From positions 11,594,001 through 11,658,000 of the forward strand of contig NC_060112.1 of the NCBI RefSeq assembly GCF_021155765.1: a stretch of DNA of 64,000 nt. The letters run 5' to 3'. This DNA comes from Diprion similis (taxonomy: Eukaryota > Arthropoda > Insecta > Hymenoptera > Diprionidae). Under the pieces are notes generated by a model. The model saw only the letters and a list, made by a program, of their open reading frames with translations. It made no database searches and was not told the DNA's origin. This document shows positions 54,570 through 64,000 of this stretch, in pieces. How positions within the stretch are numbered: the first letter of the stretch is position 1; every line of letters starts with the position of its first letter. Position numbers and translations under genes: made by a program.

Positions 54570-55860
54570 CGGAGAAAAACAATCGCGAATAAGTAATAGT
54601 GCGATTATTAAACATTATTGTTTCAAATAGTAAAATTGTGTTTTCAATATTTAATTAAAAATATTTATCATACAAGTGCTAAAATATAAAATTTGTGTGT
54701 AGAAAAGAAATATTTGAACGTAGAACATTACTGTTTCAAAGAATGAGGTTCGATTCTACAGAATATGTTCTACAGACTCTTTTTTACATGAATATTTTTC
54801 TATAAAATATTTTTCTGCCGGAAGGAACTTAAAAATTCGCATCCAAAATTATCCTGCATAATTTATTCTACATGAGAATTGTTCTACAGAATATTTTTCT
54901 ACAGGACATATTTTCATACAATATGTTTCTGCAAAGAAATTTTTCCACAGAATATTTTTCTAAACAATTTGTTTCTAAAGATTGTGTTTCTCACAACACA
55001 CATCCAGAGCAATCATCGTGTTTCTGCGAGTAAAAGATGACCTGAAAGAAGCCGAAAAAAGACACGGAGAATGCGATCAAAATTGGGTTCCAGGAAACGT
55101 TGCCCAAGTGTCTTTACTCTTCTTATCGATATTCGTAAATGAATGATCAAATTAACGCTTAATACATGTAACCGGAAATAAAGAAAAAACAAACGAAACT
55201 ACGAGAACTACCCTTTCTTAATTACAAGAGAAATTGGCTGTCTCTAAAAGTATAACGCTAGAACAGAATGTAACGTATTGGAACTTTCTCGCACGCGTCT
55301 GAACTGTGCAGCGGCTGGAACGAAAATGCCCGAAGCTCTCCGGAGGAAGCAGCGAGATGCGCGCGCAACTTCGCGGGAAACTCCCTGACTTGAGGCGCGG
55401 GATTCAAACACGTCGAATCATTAAAAGCATACATTTAGTCGCCAATTTTATAGATTTTCATTTAATTTAATTTAATTTAATTTAATCTAATCTAATTCAA
55501 TTTCAATTATTTAGTTTGAATTTATATGTATGTTGAATGTGTATTGTGTCGAACAGGTACTGCGTTGGATGTGTGAAACTAGGAAATTATTCTGTAGAAA
55601 AATCTTCTGTAGGAAATTATTCTGTAGAACAATTCTCATGCAGGATAATTTCTCATACAAATTTCAAGTTCCTTCCTGTAGAAAAATATTATGTAGAAAC
55701 GTGTCTGTAGAACATATTCTGTAAAACTGATTTATACCCTTTTCCGTTTCAAATAGTAAAAATTACTAAGTGATTGTAGTATTTTATCAATCAGGAACCT
55801 TAGGTTCTGTGTTACTATTTGAAATAGTAAATATTGACATTCATTTTTTCCTGTATAATA
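54570..55860. mobile_element. Large foldback element built of degenerate TTCTACAGAATA units
   Basis: The left part (about 54750-54960) contains repeated units such as tctacagaatatgttctac, ggaaggaactt, attatcctgcat and gagaattgttctacagaata. The same blocks occur in reverse complement and opposite order at about 55575-55725 (ctgtagaacatattctgtaa, aagttccttcc, atgcaggataat, attctgtagaacaattctc). Outer segments pair too: ttactatttcaaatagtaa-like palindromes near 54630 and 55745-55830. The ends read acacggagaaaaa (left) and ttttttcctgta (right). The centre (about 55000-55560) is unrelated and partly GC-rich. No transposase is seen. Confidence 0.6.
55458..55500. repeat. (TTTAA)n short tandem repeat
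   Basis: At least five tttaa units are followed by two tctaa variants, in the centre of the foldback element. Confidence 0.85.
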
Positions 55861-58800
55861 TTAAGGCGGGTGAAGGTATGCCTCGATACTACGTACAAAA
55901 TTTATCGAAGTGGTTGATTATATTATATGTTAAATTATTTGTGTAGACCTAATAACATTTAGGTATATAAATATGAATCTTTTTAATTTCTGTAAGGAAT
56001 AAAAAAAAATTTTGGCCCGAAATTTTCCGCCCCTAAAATCTGCTTCCTTAGGCTCCAGCCTACTCAGCCTGCTGATAAATCCGCCACTGATTACAACACC
56101 AACCCTTATTCAGTCGCAACGAATATCTTCTGGCCACTCTGGTTATAAATATAGAATATATTACGTCACGCTTCCTCCTCAGTTTGTGACCGGATTGCAA
56201 AAAAACAATTCTCTCAAATCAAAAGAACAGTTTAAAAAAATACAATAAAAAAAAAGCTTTTCGTGTAGTGGAAAATTAAACGAATCTATCACGTTTTCAA
56301 TATTTTAAATTGATTTGAAGTGAAAAATCAGCATTCAAATTCTAACTAAAGATTTTAGTAATTCTTTTCTTTTCTCGAATTTCAAGGAGAATAATCCTAC
56401 CTTACGGATACGTAAATTTGATAAATTCTCAATATTTGACCATCTGGTAATCAACTTAACAAAGAGGTATTGAAACTCGATTACCCAATCTTCCTATAAA
56501 GAACAATCTGCACGCGAATAACAAACGTCGTTATCTTAAACATATCTATATGTATACCCACCTGTGATGTAAATATCTAAGGAACACTGGAGAATTGGGC
56601 GAAGTTACGTAAAACTAAAGACAACGTCTGGGATTCTATTTATCTGTGAATCGTCTCAGCCGATCTTATTCGAAGCATGAACATTGCATAACTTGTAAAT
56701 TACTTTGGTTTACGAGTATGCCTGAATTTGGCGTTGGTAATATACATTTGTCAGAAGCATTAATAACTGATTTAGAAATTTTTGTCCCAACCGAAATTAA
56801 AGTGGGTAGGCAAAACTGTAATTCCTCATTAATTTTTCAACCAATGAATAATTTTTTTTAGTAATCTGGATGTTTTACAATTCAAAAATGAAGAATAGAA
56901 ATAACTAAAAAAAATTTATTTACAATTTAGAATATTCTTTCGAATCTCAATAAAAATTGCAAGATAGTTTTTGTACTAGGAACGATACATTAAACCCTGG
57001 GAATTCAAAAAACATATCAAACTTACTAAAAAAAATTAATAATTGGTTAGAACATTAATAAGAAATTAATGTTTTGCCTGTTCACTTTGATTTTGGTTAG
57101 GATATTTTTTATTTTCGCTACAGAAATTATGTGATTTTTTATTTATATATTTATTATATATTTATATATATAATAAAAAAAAGCGCGACTTTTTTCCGTC
57201 ACACTATAAATCATAGCGGTAATAGGGATGAGCGGTTGCCGTTTATTATCAATATGTACTCTCTGTAACATATACAATGTACATAAATATTTAATGTATG
57301 TAAACAATACGGATTATATATAAGAACCAATTGCGGCTTTCGGTTTCATACACTTTGGCTTTTACTGTGCTCCTTTATTTATTGCTCAGTAGATAAGTAT
57401 ATACGCATGTACACATATATCATGATAAAGATTAGTTTGTTGAAATTCTCTTTCATTATCGTCTGAGAAAAAGAAAGAGAAATAAATATGTAGCGTAAAG
57501 TAAAATGCAATTTTAAAAATGAAGGCAAGAAAAGAAAGATCTTCTTCGCTACGTCATGTCAAGCTTTAACCACGCAGATGTAGCGAGGATCGGTTCTGAG
57601 GTAAACACATAAATTATATGTTTATATGCAAGTTATCTAATTAGCTGCAGTAATTCGTCATCTGAAAAGCCTTGCGCTGTAACTGGAATGTTTAATGAAA
57701 GAAAAAGAAAAAAAACCACACAAAAGAAATAACAAGCGGTAGAGAACAAAAATGGACGTGAATTAATTACACTTTGCGTATAGTATAAATATTGTATACC
57801 TGTTTCTTATGTTACGTTTACGTCATATCTAAAATTCCAATGATCTTGCGCGTTTTGGAGCGTTATTGAAATTTTTTACACCGTCGCCTTAGCCTCGGTC
57901 AACAATTTGATATGTTATTTCAACTTTGTCAACGCTGTCTGACAAAAAGGTTTTGTAGCCAAGTTCAAGATACTATATTATGAGAAATACACAGTGGAAT
58001 ATAAAACTTGAAAATGTATTATTTGGTACTTAGATTATGTAACACACAATTTGTTTTCGAAAATGAAAACTAAGAATGATTTCTTAAATTTTTTTATCAA
58101 ATAACAAATTCATAATACATGCCTTTTAAATCGATTACGAATTAGAAATTCAAATCTTTTATAAAGATTCTCAAAAAATTCCAAAGGATTTTTAAACCGA
58201 TCCACAAAGACATTAAAAAATATAACTTTAATTCTAATTTGAATCGATCTATGTTTTTATTGTCTAGTTACCAAAATCACGTGACAATTCTTTGTGAACT
58301 ACTAAATTCGTTAAAATTGAACATAAATTCACATCAAGTGCTAATTTTTTGCATAATAAATTTTTCAGCTAAAAATTCACTATCACGATTAGTTATTGCA
58401 ACTGACAGATAGAAACGTAATTTTAGAATTATCTTCCGGAGTGTTCAATACGCAGCAATTAGCAATATGTAATCGTTTCGAAGCATCGGTTAAAGAATTT
58501 CTGAACGAATGTCTAGTAATGAAAAATAATGACTGCGGAAAAAAACATCGAATAAAAATGAGAAATACGATTAAGCATTTTGCATACGTACAGATGTTTA
58601 AAATGAGGCAATTTCAAATATTAGCCAGCAGTCTCATCAGCACGTGATAAACAGACGGTAACGTAAGAAGTTTTCTTAATTTCAGTTCAATTGACAATTT
58701 CAGCGAACAGAGTATTTAAATATAACCATGATGCAATGTTTTTACCTCTATTATAAAGCAATATTTATTATATTGTGCGCAATAATTTTCACCTATATCA

Positions 58801-59925
58801 TCATTCGCATCGCTTTTAATATAAATCATGATGGTAAATCCGCATGAATTGTTTTTTTCCTAGATTTTTATTTCTCTTCGTTCTCAGATTTTCATCAGGA
58901 GAACATAACAATCGATATTTCTGTATCTATTACGACTGATTAAGGATGTTAGGGGTCTTATAGTCAGGTGAAAAATGAGTTGAATGAAAAACTTAATAAA
59001 CAAAAAGTTTATCAGGGCAACTAAAACCGATGGAGTTAAATTTGATTTTAATTGTAAACATTTGGTTATTTACAATGTCAGAGAAATTACATTTTCCCAT
59101 TATTTTTGTACCGAAAAATTGGTATACCTATTTCATCTGAGTCTAATGAAAAGTGGCTCATTTTATTTGTAAATGAATTCCGTAAACAAATTATCTGCGA
59201 TAAAAATTCTTTCTTGGATTCATAAGTTGACGAAAAGAAGTGCGATATATGCAGTCGAATTAATCTACAGACGTTAAACTTATTATTCAATAATTAATAC
59301 CTTATTGTTAATCACTCTTTGTGGGGAATCAATTTACCAACTAAATCAGCTATTAGCCTCATTAGGCAAGCAATGTGAATTTTTCGTTGAAAAGTAGTAA
59401 AATAATAAAATTTTTAAGACGCAGTTAAAATAACAAGGTGTTTATCGTTTAATTTCAGTATTTTAACATTTTCTCCTCCGTCGTGGTAATTTTAACAGTT
59501 AAATGAAAGAAGATTAGCTTCAACGGCACGGTTTTAAGCTCTGTTTAAACCCCGCACATGATTAAAGTTGCCACAGGATCTGATTCAAAGGTTTCACAGC
59601 GAGAAAAAAATATTGTTGGAAAAATATTCTGCAGTATTATTTGCACCCAATTATTCGAACGAATAGTAAATAATTCCTCAGCCTCATTAACTAAGAAAAA
59701 AAAAATACTATAACGAAAAACGAAAAAATTTGAACAAGCTTTGCTTTCTTATACCCCTTATTTTTACACTCATGGTGAAAACTTTCTGGGCATGTTTTAT
59801 TTTTTGCACAGCTACGTAGAACGCAAGTGCGAATGTGAAATCGATGGTGTATGAATTGAAACGTGAAAGACACGAGGTATATGTACTTTGCGGATAAAGA
59901 GACATCCTTGATTACACGCTGCGTG

Positions 59926-59990
59926 TGCAGGCTGTAGTCGAATGGTTGTGCAACCGGACGTTCGAATCGCGTGAGCCGCAAGTGCTTCGT
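59926..59990 (+). other. tRNA-like fragment with A-box and B-box motifs
   Basis: gctgtagtcgaatggttgtg resembles a tRNA D arm / pol III A box. cgttcgaatcgcg about 20 nt later resembles the T loop / B box. The spacing is too short for an anticodon arm, so it cannot be a functional tRNA. It may be a decayed tRNA or the head of a tRNA-derived SINE. Confidence 0.35.
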
Positions 59991-62784
59991 GAATCCTAAC
60001 GTTACGATAAATTGGCGAATTTTCTCATATTTTCACTTCATTTCTTTTTTTTTTTTTTTTCTTTATTGTATTTCCTCCTCTCTCAACTGAAACATATTTA
60101 ATTTTAGTACGTCTTAAATGTTTCCTCGAATAAATCTCATAACAATATGAATTCTGTAATATTACATAAATAATTAAGACGTTTCAATTTCAATTTATGT
60201 AAATACATGCTTCCCGAAAAATATACTAAAACATTGTTCAAACAGTCTGACAACTTCCAAAAAATTCTCAAAACTTTGATTTTTCACTTAGAACATTTCT
60301 AGCCCAGTTTCATTATGAAGTTGATAAAAAAAAGTTGAATGTGCCAACAAAAAAAAATTAGAGTTAACAATTAGAAATTTTGTGAATTTCTCGGGAATTT
60401 TCAGATCGTTCAAACAATTTTTCAGTTGACCAAAGAAAATGGAAAAAACCGGCTCATCATGGGCTCAGCCTTGAAATATTTGGAGTAGAAAATACAGTCT
60501 CGGAAAATTTTTTAAGAGCTTTTAAAAGAGTCCTTTTCGAAATCACTTCAAAAATTTATAGACGATTCAGCAGTTGAATAAAAAAAAATTTTAAATTCGG
60601 GTTACTGTTTTAGAGTTGGAAAAATTTGGAAAAAATTTGGAAAAAAATCAGAAATCGTAAGGGTCAGATGTTCGCCGGGTTCACATAGAATTTCCCATGT
60701 ATTAAGTATTTTGTAAAGGATGCGAATTGTCGGATCGGTCGATTTAAGCTCCATTGGAGCTTCCGTTCATTCAGAAAAATTATACCCACGTCGTTTTTAT
60801 ATACCGATAGATATATTACGTGCAGTTTCCGTTTTAACCGATTAAATCTCGGTGCTTAGGGGAGCCGAACCACGCGTGGCGTCGCAAAACTTTCAATTAG
60901 CGATGATAGAATATGTATACATGGGGCATTCCGTGCCAACTCCACCGACATCCGATCTTCACCTTGTTAGATTTTCATCGTGATTTTAAAATCGAGACTC
61001 GATATTTTTTTCGGCCTTTCAATCACGAACGATTTTCATTATGTAGGTATAAGTTGGTAAATATTGACTGTTGTTTCAATAACTGCGCGCATAATCGAAT
61101 CATCAAAGTTGAAGTTTGTTTTCAATTGAATTCTCGCAATACGTACAAGAGGCTCTCAAGTTATTTGACAAAAATTTTTACTTTGAAAACAAAGTGCTTG
61201 AAGCCGGTCAGTTAAGTGTTTATTTTGTGTTTTCTATTTTTCAACGCATATTTAATTTCAAAAATATTTCTTTCGATACAGCTACATTCCAATATACTGG
61301 TTAAAAACTATTGCATGATATTTGTTCAGTTTTTTTCTTTCAATTATTCTACCATTCAATTTTTAGAATAGTACATATATTCATTCAACGATAAATGAAA
61401 TTAAGGCAATACAATCAGTTCGAATTATAGAACACCAAAATTTTCAAAATGTTCGTACCAATCGTGTCTATATAATTCAATAGACAAGCAACGGATCGTG
61501 AAAGAAATTTGTATAATCAATGCTGTCCAAGTCTGCAGGGAAAATCGAGTAAAAACGGGCCTGAAAGTTACTCGACTTGTCATGGAAAATCCTGCCATCG
61601 CGTCGCATCTTGCCTCAAACAGTCGTACAGAAATCTTTTTTCCTATTCTCGTCTCGTTCCCGGCGCTCGATAAAAATTTCATCCTCTTATTAATTCTCTA
61701 ATCAGTTTAGAATATCTTTGTATTAACACGAGTAAAATAATGCCGCCGTATGTGCAGATATCATACCTATAATTACCCGCAACAAAATCGAGGACAGTTT
61801 TATTATTACATGTGAAAGGAAAAATTTGTACCCATCGCTAATTGGATCTCATTATGCCTAAGAGACTTGCGGCACACAGCGAGTCGCACAAATATTTACA
61901 ATAAAAATATTCCACCGGTTTACCAGTTAGACATATGCGTACATAAAATATACAAAAGAAAAGGGAAAAAAATTTTCAATATTCTAACACGAGCGAAGAT
62001 TTTCATAACTAGGAAACCATTTGAAATTCTTGAAAAGCACAATCATCGGTCACAAAATTGCAAAGTTTACAAGGCTTGCACCGTTTTTTTTTTTTTGTCA
62101 ATTTAAACTGCAGTACTTGAGTTTTGTTTAACCGCTAAACAGAAAGTACGTCCTGTTGTAATTAACAGAATTGTAAATAAATAATTGACGCGAGTTCCAT
62201 TTTCTTCGATAAGAAAAGAAAACTTTTCCTGTTGCATCGTTGATCGGGCTTAACACTAATTAACCTATTATCGGTGCACTCCAATGTATAACGTGGGAAT
62301 AAAAATCTAGACGAATATTTGTCGAATTTAGCATATGCGATATGTCGTAGCCACATAATCAGGTGATAATTATTGATCTTTAGGTGTATAAGTTTTTTGT
62401 AAATAAGTGTATTATTATGATTATTATTATTATTATTATTATAAAATGGTAAACAAGGGCGGGAAAAAATAACTTTGTCCGCGTGTATGTATGACGTTAC
62501 GTACATATAATACAGACACACAGCTGACACAGCTATATAAGAACGCGGAACAGATTGATGTGTCAATTTAAACAATTTAGCTTGCTTTTAGTTCGCTTTG
62601 ACACACGACTATATTTACGTGAGTTATCACAGCACTCGACGCGTGTGGTCGTGCCTATAATGCAGCAAAAAGACTTTTACGGGTGTGCGAGACACAGTGA
62701 ATAAGATAAATGTATAGCAAAAATTAAATCGTCGATGGCAAATTTAGGTACAGTAAAAATTTCTCGGCAAGATAATACTTGGGC

Positions 62785-62845
62785 AGCTTTGAAAAAAAAA
62801 ACAAAAAAAAAAAAAACAAAAAAAAAACAAAAAAAAAAAAAGAGT
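62785..62845. repeat. Poly-A tract interrupted by single C and G
   Basis: Long A-runs are separated by single C residues (aaaaaaaacaaaaaaa pattern) over about 55 nt. It could be the tail of a retroposed copy, but no body is recognisable upstream. Confidence 0.9.
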
Positions 62846-63024
62846 AAAAACATAGAAAGGAAAACAATTCTTCAAGGCAGTGATAATTATTCTTAAATTG
62901 CGACGAATGAGATCATCCAAAAATCTTGTTTAGTATATTTCGTTTTTTTTTTTTTTTTATTTTTTAATTCAACTCTGACGTATAGACAATGCAATTACGA
63001 GAATTATAATCAAAAGAGCTTAAA

Positions 63025-63045
63025 AGCTTAGCTTAGCTTAGCTTA
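63025..63045. repeat. (AGCTT)4 pentanucleotide repeat
   Basis: There are four perfect AGCTT (= TTAGC) units. It differs by one base from the common insect telomeric unit TTAGG but is too short to suggest telomeric origin. Confidence 0.85.
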
Positions 63046-63705
63046 GACACCTTTCTGTCTGTTTCACAACCAATTATGGTGGATTTGGTATATTGCAAGA
63101 GTTTTTTTCGTCTTGTTTGCAGCAATGATAATAATAAAAAAGCGCGTTGTGCAGACGATACAACGGATTCATTTTCAGTCTGGCACTTGAACTTTTTCAA
63201 CGATAGTGTTTCTTCATGCAAATGTGATACCTTTCTCGTATAATGAATAAACGTAGGTATAACGTATGTATAAGCGAACAGCCGCTGACTAATTGCCTCA
63301 CAGTCGAGTTTTTGCCATATATTATTAGGTATACATATTATATTCCCGGTCATATTTGTTCGGGACTAAAATATAGTAATAGGTGAACGTAATTGTTTCT
63401 TTACCAAGATATAAGGTTGCTAGAATGTTGTTTTGACGGATATCAAAAAGGTGACTAATCAGACGGTGTCTGCATTAAAAGTATAAAAAGATGCAATTAC
63501 GGCGGGTAAACGACCGGCGGTGATTATAATTGTTTACCAAATCGTAACAACAGTTTTATCATCGTTCCAGCATTAAGTACCATTTAAATTTGAATCAGTA
63601 AAAATTCAACGATTCCCATTTACAAGTATATACCGCTGGAAAAAATTGATGTACGTGCATCTGTCTGAGGATCAGTGAGAAATTAGTAAAAATTCGCTGA
63701 AACAG

Positions 63706-63729
63706 GAATCAGTGAATATTCACTGATTC
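63706..63729. repeat. Perfect 24-nt palindrome
   Basis: gaatcagtgaat is followed directly by its reverse complement attcactgattc. Related fragments (aatcagtaaaaattc, ttagtaaaaattcgctga) surround it, so it is probably part of a decayed repeat. Confidence 0.8.
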
Positions 63730-64000
63730 AAATTCAGAGATTACCGCCGACTTTTTTTTACTTCTCGAATGTCAAGTTGTATTAATAAAAAACTAATACC
63801 GACTATGCAGTGCAGCATGAAGAGCAAAATATTTATTGATCGAAAATAGTATGCGGATCGAATAACAAATTATAATTCTTTCGATAAACGATTGTTCAAC
63901 AGTTGCGGTAAAAATGATAAAACAATCACGCTGTTGTTTATCTCGAACACTTGAAATCCCGTCGTCGCTGCAAAATCCGTTGCGGAATTTCGCAAGATCG

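Larger units (their letters stand above)
55861..64000. other. AT-rich tract with no supportable gene
   Basis: I find no gene here. Scattered ORFs of 60-137 codons lack domains, and the longest (62162-62575, minus) owes part of its length to a TTA/TAA repeat. Local features are a tRNA-like fragment (about 59926-59990), T- and A-runs (60043-60062, 62791-62842, 62944-62959), TAT/TTA repeats (62413-62442) and short palindromes near 63.7 kb. Confidence 0.4.

Noticed and set aside
58396-58647. 83-codon plus-strand ORF
   Set aside because: There is no domain or gene context in a long AT-rich tract; it is within the length expected by chance here.
62162-62575. 137-codon minus-strand ORF
   Set aside because: An asparagine run comes from a TTA/TAA microsatellite. 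There is no domain, splice context or sensible composition.

Overview
This is a eukaryotic nuclear window, almost certainly from an insect. The genes have GT-AG introns from about 70 bp to 2.5 kb, the intergenic DNA is AT-rich with poly-A/T runs and microsatellites, there are short MITE-like foldback elements, and the readable proteins (a Pvf growth factor, a belle/DDX3 helicase, RpL8 and a carboxylesterase-like ectoprotein) look like insect orthologues. A hymenopteran is my guess; nothing here proves the order.

Layout, left half. CZIB (UPF0587, minus, 68-553) lies head-to-head with a two-exon gene for a 108-residue tail-anchored membrane protein (plus, 1570-2296). A four-exon PDGF/VEGF-related factor follows (minus, 3578-4995). 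It is separated by a TTAA-flanked foldback element (5327-5803) from an axonemal IQ-motif protein of the DRC9/IQCG type (plus, 6438-9824), whose transcript probably also carries a 31-codon upstream ORF. Next come the ER co-chaperone DNAJC3/P58IPK (minus, 12435-14978) with a perfect ER-stress element in its promoter, a 5.6 kb gap, the DEAD-box helicase DDX3/belle (minus, 20627-26746) and RpL8 (minus, 28657-31281). RpL8 carries two, possibly three, box C/D snoRNAs in its introns.

Right half. A six-exon carboxylesterase-fold protein (plus, 32948-41259) has lost its nucleophilic serine and uses one GC-AG intron. From 41.3 kb to 64 kb I find no protein-coding gene I can support. This tract holds MITE-like elements (41.3 kb, 44.7 kb, 54.6-55.9 kb), microsatellites, a tRNA-like fragment near 59.95 kb, and a GC/CpG-rich island (48.7-49.8 kb) that looks like the promoter and non-coding first exon of a gene whose coding exons lie beyond the window.

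These are unrelated neighbours, as is normal in an insect genome. Housekeeping genes (CZIB, DNAJC3, DDX3, RpL8) are mixed with tissue-specific ones (Pvf, DRC9, the inactive esterase). All exon boundaries were derived by hand from reading-frame continuity plus splice consensus and were not checked against transcripts.
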